A DNA stretch of 64,000 nt from Rhodonellum sp041748555 (lineage in GTDB: Bacteria > Bacteroidota > Bacteroidia > Cytophagales > Cyclobacteriaceae). The notes under the pieces were generated by a model. It did no database searches, was not told the origin of the DNA, and saw nothing but the letters and a program-made list of their open reading frames with translations. The position numbers and the translations under genes were made by a program. The DNA lies in NCBI GenBank assembly GCA_041748555.1, contig JBGTDA010000241.1, positions 1 to 64,000 of the forward strand, given 5' to 3'. How positions within the stretch are numbered: position 1 is the stretch's first letter; each line of letters opens with the position of its first letter. Positions 1 to 8,782 of the stretch are shown piece after piece.

Positions 1-57
1 CATCCGTTAAGATGGCCCGAAACATCATTCTGGCAGGTTTTATACGGAAAAACAGTT

Positions 58-140
58 GGGGGAATACCAAAGCGGCCAACTGGGACGGACTGTAAATCCG
101 TTGACTTATGTCTTCACAGGTTCGAATCCTGTTTCCCCCA
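58..140 (+). tRNA. tRNA-Tyr (anticodon GTA)
   Basis: Cloverleaf read by eye. The acceptor stem GGGGGAA at 58-64 pairs with TTCCCCC at 133-139, with discriminator A140. The anticodon stem ACGGA/TCCGT encloses loop CTGTAAA, giving anticodon GTA at 92-94. The T-loop reads TTCGAATC. The long variable arm is typical of type II bacterial tRNA-Tyr. It is the first of three tandem tRNAs ahead of tuf, a common Bacteroidota arrangement. Confidence 0.97.
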
Positions 141-187
141 CAATTATTAATTGCAAAATTTTGATTAGTTTTGCTGAATAATTAAAA

Positions 188-260
188 GCGGGAGTAGCTC
201 AGTTGGTAGAGCGGCAGCCTTCCAAGCTGCAGGTCGCGGGTTCGAGCCTCGTCTCCCGCT
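188..260 (+). tRNA. tRNA-Gly (anticodon TCC)
   Basis: Acceptor GCGGGAG at 188-194 pairs with CTCCCGC at 253-259. Anticodon stem GCAGC/GCTGC encloses CTTCCAA, so the anticodon is TCC at 221-223. It reads GGA/GGG glycine codons. Second of the three tRNAs preceding tuf. Confidence 0.97.
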
Positions 261-293
261 CTATGCTTTTTATAGCATCAGGTAATGTTAAAA

Positions 294-365
294 GCCGACG
301 TAGCTCAGTGGTAGAGTACTTCCTTGGTAAGGAAGGGGTCACGGGTTCAAATCCCGTCGTTGGCT
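294..365 (+). tRNA. tRNA-Thr (anticodon GGT)
   Basis: Acceptor GCCGACG at 294-300 pairs with CGTTGGC at 358-364 with one G-T pair. Anticodon stem CTTCC/GGAAG encloses TTGGTAA, giving anticodon GGT at 326-328. It ends 62 bases before the tuf start and is probably processed from the same transcript. Confidence 0.97.
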
Positions 366-427
366 CAGACGCATTGAATAATTTTAACTAATTCACATCT
401 TTTAACTTAAACAGAGGATTTTCACAC

Positions 428-1615
428 ATGGCAAAAGCAACCTTTGACCGTTCCAAACCGCACGTAAATATTGGTACGATTGGTCACGTAGACCATGGTA
501 AAACGACATTGACAGCAGCTATTACTTCAGTATTAGCTAGAAAAGGATTTTCAGAAATAAGAGATTTCTCTTCTATTGACAATGCCCCGGAAGAAAAAGA
601 AAGAGGTATTACAATCAATACCTCACACGTTGAGTATCAAACAGCATCCCGTCACTACGCACACGTAGATTGTCCGGGTCACGCTGACTATGTGAAGAAC
701 ATGGTTACTGGTGCTGCCCAAATGGATGGTGCTATTCTTGTGGTAGCAGCAACTGACGGACCGATGCCTCAAACGAGAGAGCATATCCTTCTTGCCCGTC
801 AAGTAGGCGTTCCTGCCCTTGTTGTATTTTTGAACAAAGTCGATCTTGTCGACGATCCTGAGCTTCTTGAGCTTGTGGAGATGGAGGTAAGAGAATTACT
901 TTCTTTCTATGAATTTGATGGGGACAATATCCCTGTAATATCAGGTTCTGCACTTGGAGCATTGGAAGGCAATGAGAAATGGGAAAATACTGTGTTGGAA
1001 TTGATGGATGCAGTTGATAACCATATTCCGATTCCGGAGCGTCTGATTGACAAAGACTTCTTGATGCCAGTTGAGGATGTTTTCTCGATCACAGGTCGTG
1101 GAACAGTAGCTACCGGCAGAATCGAAAGAGGAGTAATCAACTCAGGAGATCCTGTAGATATCATTGGTATGGGAGCTGAAGGACTAAAATCCACTGTAAC
1201 GGGTGTTGAGATGTTCCGTAAGATCCTGGACAGAGGTGAGGCAGGTGATAACGTTGGTCTATTGTTGAGAGGTATTGAAAAATCCCAAATCAAAAGAGGA
1301 ATGATTATCTGTAAACCAGGTTCTGTAAAACCCCACGCTCTTTTCAAAGCTGAAGTTTACGTTCTTTCAAAAGAAGAAGGTGGACGTCATACTCCTTTCT
1401 TCAACAAATACCGTCCACAGTTCTACTTAAGAACCACAGACGTTACAGGAGAAATCAAACTTCCGGAAAACGTTGAAATGGTTATGCCAGGTGATAACGT
1501 TACTATCGAAGTTAACTTGTTGAACAAAGTTGCACTTGAAAAAGGACTTCGTTTTGCGATCCGAGAAGGTGGTAGAACAGTAGGTGCCGGTCAGGTGACT
1601 GAAATTCTTGACTAA
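428..1615 (+). CDS. tuf: Elongation factor Tu
   Basis: EF-Tu (395 aa) delivers aminoacyl-tRNA to the ribosomal A site in a GTP-dependent way. The G-domain motifs are visible: GHVDHGKT near residues 19-26, the switch I segment ERGITINTSHVEY, DCPGHADY and NKVD. Domains 2 and 3 follow at full length. The gene lies behind three tRNAs and is closed by a strong hairpin. tuf is next to secE-nusG-rplK rather than in the str operon, where only fusA is found; no second copy occurs in the window. The ATG at 428 is the natural family start. Confidence 0.99.
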   Translation: MAKATFDRSKPHVNIGTIGHVDHGKTTLTAAITSVLARKGFSEIRDFSSIDNAPEEKERGITINTSHVEYQTASRHYAHVDCPGHADYVKNMVTGAAQMDGAILVVAATDGPMPQTREHILLARQVGVPALVVFLNKVDLVDDPELLELVEMEVRELLSFYEFDGDNIPVISGSALGALEGNEKWENTVLELMDAVDNHIPIPERLIDKDFLMPVEDVFSITGRGTVATGRIERGVINSGDPVDIIGMGAEGLKSTVTGVEMFRKILDRGEAGDNVGLLLRGIEKSQIKRGMIICKPGSVKPHALFKAEVYVLSKEEGGRHTPFFNKYRPQFYLRTTDVTGEIKLPENVEMVMPGDNVTIEVNLLNKVALEKGLRFAIREGGRTVGAGQVTEILD

Positions 1616-1639
1616 AAATTATATTTAATTTTATATCAG

Positions 1640-1680
1640 ATGCGATCCCAAAATTATTTGGGATCGCATTTGTTTCTTTA
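1640..1680 (+). terminator. Rho-independent terminator after tuf
   Basis: A 13-bp perfect stem pairs 1640-1652 with 1657-1669 around a four-base loop (ATTA), followed by a T-rich stretch. It begins 24 bases after the tuf stop and separates the tRNA-tuf unit from the tRNA-Trp-secE unit. Confidence 0.85.
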
Positions 1681-1700
1681 CGCATTAATATATAATTTTG
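1669..1700 (+). promoter_or_regulatory. Bacteroidota-type promoter for tRNA-Trp/secE-nusG-rpl operon
   Basis: TTTG at 1669-1672 and TAATTTTG at 1693-1700 match the phylum's -33 TTTG and -7 TAnnTTTG elements with a 20-base gap. The predicted start lies a few bases downstream, shortly before tRNA-Trp at 1726. It sits immediately after the tuf terminator, where a new promoter is expected. Confidence 0.6.
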
Positions 1701-1725
1701 CATTCCTTTTGGAGTTCGGAATTCT

Positions 1726-1796
1726 ACGGGCATAGTTCAACGGCAGAATAGCGGTCTCCAAAACCGTTGATGGGAGTTCGAATCTCTCTGCCCGTG
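1726..1796 (+). tRNA. tRNA-Trp (anticodon CCA)
   Basis: Acceptor ACGGGCA at 1726-1732 pairs with TGCCCGT at 1789-1795, discriminator G1796. Anticodon stem GCGGT/ACCGT encloses CTCCAAA with CCA at 1758-1760. It is followed within 20 bases by secE, a widely conserved tRNA-Trp-secE-nusG order. Confidence 0.97.
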
Positions 1797-1815
1797 CAAT
1801 AAAAATAGTAATACC

Positions 1816-2004
1816 ATGAATGTCAAAAATTTTGTAGTTGAGTCAATAGACGAAATGAAAAATAAGGTCACCTGGCCTGCCTATTCATATTTACAAAACA
1901 GTGCTGTTTTGGTGATCGTCGCATCTCTGGTCTTTGCCATGTTGATAGGGGTAATAGATTTGGGATTTGAAAATCTGATGACATGGTTTTATGATTTATT
2001 TTAA
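1816..2004 (+). CDS. secE: Preprotein translocase subunit SecE
   Basis: SecE (62 aa) clamps and stabilises SecY in the inner-membrane SecYEG channel. This is the short single-membrane-span form: an amphipathic N-terminal helix with the family motif around KNKVTWPAY (residues 14-22), then one hydrophobic span at about residues 30-52. It lies between tRNA-Trp and nusG, as in most bacteria. Its partner secY is at 26088. Confidence 0.95.
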   Translation: MNVKNFVVESIDEMKNKVTWPAYSYLQNSAVLVIVASLVFAMLIGVIDLGFENLMTWFYDLF

Positions 2005-2021
2005 TTGAATGACAATTACTG

Positions 2022-2579
2022 ATGACTGAACATAAGTGGTACGTACTTCGGGTGGTAGCAGGGCAAGAGAAGAAAGCCAAGACTTATTTGGATAATGAAA
2101 TTCTTCGCCAAAAGCTTGAGGAATATATTCCCGAAGTTTTGATACCCTCCGAGAAAGTTTATGAAATGCGCAACGGCAAGAAGCGTGTGAGAGAAAGAAA
2201 TTTCTTTCCCGGATATGTTCTTGTCAATGCGGATTTAACCCACGGTGAAGCAAATCATGTAATTACAAGTATTCCGGGAGTCATCGGTTTCTTAGGATCA
2301 AACCAAGGGGGGGCTTCCAAAACCCCTGAGCCATTGCGTCAATCGGAAATCAACCGGATTTTAGGCCGTGTTGAGGAGATTGATGAGTTTGCAGAGAAAC
2401 TTGAAACGCCATTTATAGTTGGAGAGACCGTAAAAGTAATGGACGGTCCCTTCAGTGGTTTCGCGGGATTAATAGAAGAGGTGTTTGAAGACAAAAAGAA
2501 ATTGAATGTTATGGTCAAAATCTTTGGTCGGAACACGCCGGTAGAATTAAACTTTATACAAGTAGAAAAACAAGACTAG
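2022..2579 (+). CDS. nusG: Transcription termination/antitermination factor NusG
   Basis: NusG (185 aa) binds the RNA polymerase clamp, suppresses pausing and links transcription to Rho or to ribosomes. The N-terminal NGN domain (KWYVLRVVAGQEKKAK, then the ERNFFPGYV segment) is followed by a C-terminal KOW domain with VKVMDGPFSGFAG near residue 140. The next gene, rplK, starts four bases after its stop, so the two are co-transcribed. Confidence 0.98.
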   Translation: MTEHKWYVLRVVAGQEKKAKTYLDNEILRQKLEEYIPEVLIPSEKVYEMRNGKKRVRERNFFPGYVLVNADLTHGEANHVITSIPGVIGFLGSNQGGASKTPEPLRQSEINRILGRVEEIDEFAEKLETPFIVGETVKVMDGPFSGFAGLIEEVFEDKKKLNVMVKIFGRNTPVELNFIQVEKQD

Positions 2580-2582
2580 GAA

Positions 2583-3026
2583 ATGGCTAAGGAAATCACT
2601 GGTTATGTGAAATTACAAGTGAAAGGTGGCCAGGCAAATCCATCGCCTCCTGTTGGACCGGCCCTTGGTTCCAAGGGTTTGAACATTATGGAGTTTTGTA
2701 AGCAATTTAATGCCAGAACCCAGGAAAAAATGGGCCAGGTATTACCTGTTTTGATTACTGTTTTTTCAGACAAATCCTTTGAATTCGTAGTAAAAACCCC
2801 ACCGGCTGCAAATATGCTGATAGAGGCTGCGAAGATAAAAAGCGGTTCGGCTGAACCCAACAGGAAAAAAGTGGGATCTGTAACCTGGGATCAGGTGAAG
2901 GAAATTGCTGAGGTGAAAATGCCTGACTTAAATGCCTTTAAAGTTGAATCTGCAATGAAAATGGTTGCAGGTACAGCTAGAAGCATGGGAATCACAGTGT
3001 CTGGAAAAGCTCCTTGGGAGGATTAA
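2583..3026 (+). CDS. rplK: 50S ribosomal protein L11
   Basis: L11 (147 aa) builds the GTPase-associated centre with 23S rRNA helices 43/44 and L10. It also takes part in the RelA stringent response and in thiopeptide binding. The Pro-rich N-terminal segment (PSPPVGPALG, about residues 19-28) and the rRNA-binding C-terminal domain ending near GTARSMGITV are intact. Length is normal. It sits directly behind nusG and 10 bases before rplA. Confidence 0.98.
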   Translation: MAKEITGYVKLQVKGGQANPSPPVGPALGSKGLNIMEFCKQFNARTQEKMGQVLPVLITVFSDKSFEFVVKTPPAANMLIEAAKIKSGSAEPNRKKVGSVTWDQVKEIAEVKMPDLNAFKVESAMKMVAGTARSMGITVSGKAPWED

Positions 3027-3036
3027 TAAATAAACT

Positions 3037-3735
3037 ATGGCTAAGTTAACAAAAAAGCAAAAAGAAGCTCTTTCGAAGTACGACGCAAGCCAACAGTACT
3101 CCCTGGAGGAAGCTTCTTCTATTGTAAAAGAAATTTCTTTTACAAAGTTTGATTCTTCCGTGGATCTCGATGTCCGTTTAGGTGTTGATCCAAGGAAAGC
3201 AGATCAAATGGTCAGAGGTGTTGTAGCCTTACCGCATGGTACAGGTAAAGATGTCAGAGTTTTAGTACTCTGTACACCCGACAAAGAAGAGGAAGCAAAA
3301 GAGGCAGGTGCAGACTATGTTGGACTGGATGACTATATAGCTAAAATCGAAGGTGGATGGACTGATGTCGATGTGATTATCACCATGCCTAACGTAATGG
3401 CGAAAGTAGGTAGATTAGGGCGGGTTCTGGGACCAAGAGGCTTAATGCCCAACCCAAAATCCGGTACAGTAACTTTAGATGTTGGAAAAGCAGTAAAGGA
3501 AGTAAAAGCAGGTAAAATCGATTTTAAAGTAGACAAGTTTGGCATTATCCACGCGAGTGTAGGTAAGGTATCTTTTACTCCTGAAAAAATTCAGGAAAAC
3601 GTGAAAGAACTCATTCAGACTATTTCAAGATTGAAACCCGCTTCTTCTAAAGGAACCTATTTCAGAAGTATACATTTGTCTAGCACAATGTCTCCTGGAA
3701 TTGTAGTGGATAAAGGAAGTATTCAAGGAATTTAA
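3037..3735 (+). CDS. rplA: 50S ribosomal protein L1
   Basis: L1 (232 aa) forms the mobile L1 stalk that guides deacylated tRNA out of the E site. The family hallmark MPNVMAKVGRLGRVLGPRGL lies around residues 112-131, followed by MPNPKSGTVT. It has the usual length and sits between rplK and rplJ; only two bases separate it from rplJ. In other bacteria L1 represses its own L11-L1 mRNA; no leader was identified here. Confidence 0.98.
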   Translation: MAKLTKKQKEALSKYDASQQYSLEEASSIVKEISFTKFDSSVDLDVRLGVDPRKADQMVRGVVALPHGTGKDVRVLVLCTPDKEEEAKEAGADYVGLDDYIAKIEGGWTDVDVIITMPNVMAKVGRLGRVLGPRGLMPNPKSGTVTLDVGKAVKEVKAGKIDFKVDKFGIIHASVGKVSFTPEKIQENVKELIQTISRLKPASSKGTYFRSIHLSSTMSPGIVVDKGSIQGI

Positions 3736-3737
3736 TC

Positions 3738-4274
3738 ATGACTAGAGACGAAAAACTAGAAATAATAGAAAGTCTTACTGAGAAATTCAAGGAAACGCCG
3801 TATTTCTACATCACAAATGCATCAGGTTTTTCTGTTGCTAAGGTAAATGCTTTTAGAAGGGCTTGCTTTGATAAAGGTGTGGAATACAAGGTTTACAAAA
3901 ATACGCTTATCAAAAAAGCATTGGAAAACCTTGATTCGGATTACTCTGAATTCTCAGAAAAAACTTTAAAGGGCTTTTCAGGAATTATGTTTTCCAAAGA
4001 AGTTGGAAACCTTCCTGCCAAAGTGCTTTTGGATTTCAGAAAAAAACAGGGAAAAAAAGAAACGAGACCTCTCTTCAAGGGTGCTTATATAGACTCAGAT
4101 GTTTTCATCGGGGAGGATCAACTAGAAATGTTGTCTAACCTTAAGTCTAAGCCAGAACTTATCGGGGATGTTATCGGGTTACTCCAATCTCCGGCCAAGA
4201 ATCTTATATCTGCTCTTCAGAGTGGACAGAATACATTGGCAGGGCTTGTGAAAACACTTTCTGGAAGAGAATAG
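3738..4274 (+). CDS. rplJ: 50S ribosomal protein L10
   Basis: L10 (178 aa) is the base of the L7/L12 stalk. The N-terminal rRNA-binding domain contains the YKVYKNTLIKKAL segment, and the C-terminal helix (about residues 145-175, with SPAKNLISALQ) holds L12 dimers. It is followed after 53 bases by rplL, a gap large enough for a translation-control or processing element that would let L12 be made in excess; none was recognised. Confidence 0.97.
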   Translation: MTRDEKLEIIESLTEKFKETPYFYITNASGFSVAKVNAFRRACFDKGVEYKVYKNTLIKKALENLDSDYSEFSEKTLKGFSGIMFSKEVGNLPAKVLLDFRKKQGKKETRPLFKGAYIDSDVFIGEDQLEMLSNLKSKPELIGDVIGLLQSPAKNLISALQSGQNTLAGLVKTLSGRE

Positions 4275-4327
4275 AATATTAATAACAAATCAATTAGTTA
4301 AACAACAACAATTTAAATATTTATACA

Positions 4328-4705
4328 ATGGCAGATCTTAAACAACTTGCTGATCAGTTAGTGAACTTAACTGTAAAAGAAGTAAAAGAATTGGCTGATA
4401 TACTTAAGGACGAATACGGTATCGAACCTGCTGCTGCGGCTGCTACAGTTGTAGCCGGTGGTGGAGCTGGGGAAGCTGTTGCTGAAGAAGAAAAAACTTC
4501 CTTTGATGTTATCTTGAAAGCCGCTGGTGGTGCAAAACTTGCAGTTGTTAAACTTGTAAAAGAATTGACTGGCCTCGGCTTGAAAGAAGCTAAAGAATTG
4601 GTTGATTCGGCTCCTAAGGCGGTCAAAGAAGGTGTCGCTAAAGACGAAGCTGAAGCTTTGAAAAAGTCTCTTGAAGAGGCGGGTGCTGAAGTAGAGGTTA
4701 AATAA
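4328..4705 (+). CDS. rplL: 50S ribosomal protein L7/L12
   Basis: L7/L12 (125 aa) is the multi-copy stalk protein that recruits translational GTPases. An N-terminal dimerisation domain is followed by an Ala/Gly-rich hinge (about residues 36-52) and a C-terminal domain with the factor-binding helix containing GLGLKEAKELVD. Very high use of A- and T-ending codons fits strong expression. A hairpin follows 41 bases downstream, before rpoB. Confidence 0.98.
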   Translation: MADLKQLADQLVNLTVKEVKELADILKDEYGIEPAAAAATVVAGGGAGEAVAEEEKTSFDVILKAAGGAKLAVVKLVKELTGLGLKEAKELVDSAPKAVKEGVAKDEAEALKKSLEEAGAEVEVK

Positions 4706-4745
4706 TTTGAGGAACCTTACCTTAAAGGTAATGGTTATCAGAATC

Positions 4746-4772
4746 GACCTGACTTTCTAGTCAGGTCTTTTC
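4746..4772 (+). terminator. Hairpin terminator or attenuator between rplL and rpoB
   Basis: GACCTGACT at 4746-4754 pairs perfectly with AGTCAGGTC at 4759-4767 around a four-base loop and runs into a T tract. In E. coli an attenuator occupies the same gap and lowers polymerase subunit synthesis relative to ribosomal proteins. A similar role here is inference from position. Confidence 0.7.
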
Positions 4773-4859
4773 CTGTTTATGCACAGGCAATAATTTGCAT
4801 TATTCCAAGCGAAAATATAATAAAATCGCTATTTATCATCACTATAAACTCATACTGAC

Positions 4860-7800
4860 TTGACTATCCAGAATAAAACCGTAAGGAAAAATTTCTCATC
4901 TATTAAGGTAGTTAAAGATTATCCAGATTTCTTAGATATCCAACTGCGATCTTTTAAAGATTTTTTCCAGTTGGATACTCCTGCAGAAAGAAGAAGACAA
5001 GATGGTCTTTTCAAGGTGTTTTCCGAAAATTTCCCCATAAGTGATTCCAGAGAAAACTTTACCCTTGAATTTATTGATTACACTGTAGATCCTCCCAAAT
5101 ATAATGTTGGAGAATGTATTGACAGAGGGTTAACCTATTCGGTTCCCCTTAAAGCCAAACTTAGACTTCTCTGCTCAGACGAGGACAATGAGGATTTTGA
5201 GACCATAGAACAAGAAGTGTTTCTGGGGAATCTTCCTTACATGACCGAGAAAGGCTCGTTCGTCATCAATGGTGCAGAAAGAGTTATTGTATCCCAACTA
5301 CATAGATCGCCCGGTGTTTTCTTTGCTCAAAGTAAGCATACTAACGGAACAAAATTATACTCTGCGAGAATTATTCCCTTTAAAGGAAGTTGGATAGAGT
5401 TTGCTACAGATATCAACAATGTGATGTATTCATACATTGACAGGAAGAAGAAATTTCCTGTAACGACATTGTTAAGAGCCATTGGTTATGGATCCGATAA
5501 GGAGATTCTTGATCTGTTCGGGCTTTCCGAAGAGATTTCTGCAACAAAATCCAATCTCAAAAAGGTGATCAACAGAAAATTGGCTGCCCGGGTTTTGAGA
5601 ACATGGGTAGAGGATTTTGTTGATGAAGATACAGGAGAAGTTGTCTCTATAGATAGAAATGAAGTCCTTTTGGAAAGAGATTCTATTTTAACAGATGAAG
5701 ATATTGACCTTATCCTGGAGTCAGGTGCCAAATCCATCATACTTCATAGAGAGGATGTGAATGTGGCTGATTACTCTATTATATATAACACATTACAAAA
5801 AGATAACTCAAATTCAGAGAAGGAAGCGGTTGAAGTTATTTATCGTCAGCTCAGGAATACTGAGGCTCCTGACGAAGCTACAGCTCGTGAAGTGATTCAT
5901 GGTCTTTTCTTTTCAGATAAGAGATATGATCTTGGAGAAGTGGGTAGATATAGGATCAACAAAAAACTCGGTTTGAATATAGCCGCAGAAAAAATTGTTC
6001 TTACCACTGAAGATATCATCAGCATCGTTAAATATCTGATAGGTCTGATCAACTCTAAAGCAGTTGTTGATGATATTGATCATTTAAGTAATAGAAGAGT
6101 TAGGACTGTTGGAGAGCAATTGTATAGCCAATTCGGTGTTGGTCTTGCCCGCATGGCCAGAACAATTAGAGAAAGGATGAATGTAAGGGACAATGAGGAC
6201 TTCAAGCCTGTTGACCTTATCAATGCAAGAACCCTATCTTCTGTTATAAATTCCTTCTTCGGAACCAACCAGCTTTCACAATTTATGGATCAAACCAATC
6301 CGCTTGCGGAGTTGACCCATAAAAGAAGATTGTCTGCATTAGGTCCAGGCGGACTTTCAAGGGAAAGAGCGGGATTTGAGGTTCGAGATGTGCATTATAC
6401 TCATTATGGTCGTCTTTGTACCATCGAAACTCCGGAAGGCCCGAATATTGGGTTGATATCATCACTTTGCGTTCACGCTAAAGTGAATTCCATGGGATTC
6501 CTTGAAACTCCTTACAGAAAAGTGAAGGAAGGAAAGGTGAGTATGGATATCAATGATATTGTATTTCTCACAGCAGAGGAAGAAGATGATAATAACATTG
6601 CTCAGGCAAACGCACCTTTGGATGATAAAGGAATCTTTATCAATGAAAGGGTAAAAGCCAGATTTGAAGGCGATTTCCCTGTCCTTGAGCCAAAGGAAAT
6701 CAGCTTTATGGATGTAGCACCAAATCAGATTGTTTCTGTAGCGGCATCTTTGATTCCTTTCTTGGAGCATGATGATGCAAACAGAGCCTTGATGGGGTCC
6801 AATATGCAACGTCAGGCAGTTCCATTGCTCAAAGCCGAAGCACCTATTGTGGGAACAGGCTTGGAAGCAAGAGCTGCCATTGATTCCAGATCATTGATTA
6901 TTGCAGAAACAAACGGTGTTGTAGAATATGTCGATGCCAAGAAAATTATCATCAAATACAACCTTACCGAAGATGACTTACTGGTCAATTTCAGTGATGA
7001 ATATAAAACTTACGATCTGATCAAGTTCAGAAGAACCAATCAGGATACCACTATAAACCTAACGCCACTTGTTTTAAAAGGAGATAAAGTCTCTAAAGGC
7101 CAGGTCTTGGTAGAAGGCTATTCAACCAATAACGGAGAACTTGCTCTTGGTAAAAATCTCAGAGTGGCATATATGCCATGGCAGGGTTACAACTTTGAGG
7201 ATGCCATCGTTATTTCTGAGAGAGTGGTTAGAGAAGATGTTTTTACATCAATCCATATTGAGGAATTCCAACTGGAAGTAAGGGATACCAAAAGGGGTGA
7301 AGAAGAATTGACTTCTGAAATTCCAAATGTATCCGAAGAAGCTGTTAAGCATCTTGATGAAAACGGTATAATCAGAATAGGTGCCGAACTTAAAGAGGGT
7401 GACATTATTATCGGTAAAATCACTCCAAAAGGAGAAACCGATCCGACTCCTGAAGAAAAACTTCTGAGAGCCATCTTCGGTGATAAGGCAGGTGATGTTA
7501 AAGATGCATCATTAAAAGCCTCACCCTCCTTGAATGGAGTCGTCATAGAAACCAAACTGTTTTCAAGACCTAAGAAAGACAAGGATTTGAGGCAGAAGTC
7601 AAAAGGAGAGGTTGAGAAATTGAAATCTCAATATGCTAAGGATCTTTTGGGAGTAAGAGCCAGAATGATCAATAAGTTGGTCAAAATACTGGACGGGAAA
7701 ACTTCTCAAGGTGTAAGGCATAAATTCGGAGACGAAATCATCAGCAAGGGGGTAAAGTTCAATGCCAAAAACATCGAACAGAATTTGTTTCCTTCAAAAA

Positions 7801-8735
7801 ATCCTTATCGTGATGAATCCAACTATAATGTTCAGGAAGAGGCTAATCTAATTTCTGATATTATTTTGGATGATTGGACCGAAGATGCACGCATCAACGG
7901 TTTGATCCAGAAATTGGTAAAAAATTATACCAATACCAGAAACGAAATCGCAGGATACTTCAAAAGAGATAAATTCACGCTTGAAGTTGGTGATGAATTG
8001 CCTGCCGGTATAGTTCAGTTGGCAAAGGTATATGTAGCCAAAAAGCGTAAGCTTAAAGTCGGTGATAAAATGGCCGGTCGTCACGGTAACAAGGGTATCG
8101 TTGCCAGAATTGTAAGAGAAGAGGATATGCCATTCTTAGAAGACGGAACCCCAATGGATATTGTTTTGAATCCCCTAGGTGTACCTTCAAGGATGAACAT
8201 AGGTCAAATCTTTGAGACCGTTTTAGCATGGGCCGGACATAAATTGGGCAAGAAATATTCAACCCCGATTTTTGACGGAGCGACAATGGAAGAGGTGGCA
8301 GCTGAGCTGGAATTGGCGGAACTGCCTCCTTATGGAAGGACTTATCTTTATGATGGACTTTCAGGAAAGAGGTTTGATCAGCCGGTAACTGTAGGTATTT
8401 CCTACATCCTTAAACTTGGTCACCTTGTAGATGACAAGATGCACGCGAGATCTATCGGGCCATATTCCCTGATCACTCAGCAACCACTCGGTGGAAAAGC
8501 ACAATTCGGTGGACAGAGATTTGGAGAAATGGAAGTGTGGGCTTTGGAAGCATTTGGTGCTTCTCATGTCCTTCAAGAAATCCTTACTGTAAAATCTGAT
8601 GATGTCGTAGGTAGAGCCAAAGCATATGAGGCAATTGTTAAAGGTGAAAACCTTCCGAAACCGAATATTCCGGAATCCTTTAATGTGTTGGTTCATGAAC
8701 TAAGAGGCCTTGCTCTCGAAATCACCTTAGATTAA
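4860..8735 (+). CDS. rpoB: DNA-directed RNA polymerase subunit beta
   Basis: The beta subunit (1291 aa) forms half of the polymerase active-site cleft. The start is TTG at 4860. The in-frame stop TAA at 4845-4847 leaves no ATG upstream, and the N-terminal sequence (KNFSSIKVVKDYPDFLDIQL) matches the usual family beginning, so the TTG is well supported. The rifampicin-binding segment (NQLSQFMDQTNPLAELTHKR) keeps the sensitive-type residues. The C-terminal part carries the GDKMAGRHGNKG and GGKAQFGGQRFGEMEVWAL motifs. rpoC follows after 47 bases. Confidence 0.98.
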   Translation: MTIQNKTVRKNFSSIKVVKDYPDFLDIQLRSFKDFFQLDTPAERRRQDGLFKVFSENFPISDSRENFTLEFIDYTVDPPKYNVGECIDRGLTYSVPLKAKLRLLCSDEDNEDFETIEQEVFLGNLPYMTEKGSFVINGAERVIVSQLHRSPGVFFAQSKHTNGTKLYSARIIPFKGSWIEFATDINNVMYSYIDRKKKFPVTTLLRAIGYGSDKEILDLFGLSEEISATKSNLKKVINRKLAARVLRTWVEDFVDEDTGEVVSIDRNEVLLERDSILTDEDIDLILESGAKSIILHREDVNVADYSIIYNTLQKDNSNSEKEAVEVIYRQLRNTEAPDEATAREVIHGLFFSDKRYDLGEVGRYRINKKLGLNIAAEKIVLTTEDIISIVKYLIGLINSKAVVDDIDHLSNRRVRTVGEQLYSQFGVGLARMARTIRERMNVRDNEDFKPVDLINARTLSSVINSFFGTNQLSQFMDQTNPLAELTHKRRLSALGPGGLSRERAGFEVRDVHYTHYGRLCTIETPEGPNIGLISSLCVHAKVNSMGFLETPYRKVKEGKVSMDINDIVFLTAEEEDDNNIAQANAPLDDKGIFINERVKARFEGDFPVLEPKEISFMDVAPNQIVSVAASLIPFLEHDDANRALMGSNMQRQAVPLLKAEAPIVGTGLEARAAIDSRSLIIAETNGVVEYVDAKKIIIKYNLTEDDLLVNFSDEYKTYDLIKFRRTNQDTTINLTPLVLKGDKVSKGQVLVEGYSTNNGELALGKNLRVAYMPWQGYNFEDAIVISERVVREDVFTSIHIEEFQLEVRDTKRGEEELTSEIPNVSEEAVKHLDENGIIRIGAELKEGDIIIGKITPKGETDPTPEEKLLRAIFGDKAGDVKDASLKASPSLNGVVIETKLFSRPKKDKDLRQKSKGEVEKLKSQYAKDLLGVRARMINKLVKILDGKTSQGVRHKFGDEIISKGVKFNAKNIEQNLFPSKNPYRDESNYNVQEEANLISDIILDDWTEDARINGLIQKLVKNYTNTRNEIAGYFKRDKFTLEVGDELPAGIVQLAKVYVAKKRKLKVGDKMAGRHGNKGIVARIVREEDMPFLEDGTPMDIVLNPLGVPSRMNIGQIFETVLAWAGHKLGKKYSTPIFDGATMEEVAAELELAELPPYGRTYLYDGLSGKRFDQPVTVGISYILKLGHLVDDKMHARSIGPYSLITQQPLGGKAQFGGQRFGEMEVWALEAFGASHVLQEILTVKSDDVVGRAKAYEAIVKGENLPKPNIPESFNVLVHELRGLALEITLD

Positions 8736-8782
8736 TTCAAAATTCATGGGTCGCAAGGCCCTTTACATACTCATCAAAAATT

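Noticed and set aside
1..57. Possible end of an upstream gene or promoter before tRNA-Tyr
   Set aside because: Too short to support a gene, and no TTTG/TAnnTTTG pair was found.
203..391. Open frame across tRNA-Gly and tRNA-Thr
   Set aside because: It overlaps two clear tRNA genes and has no protein-like sequence.
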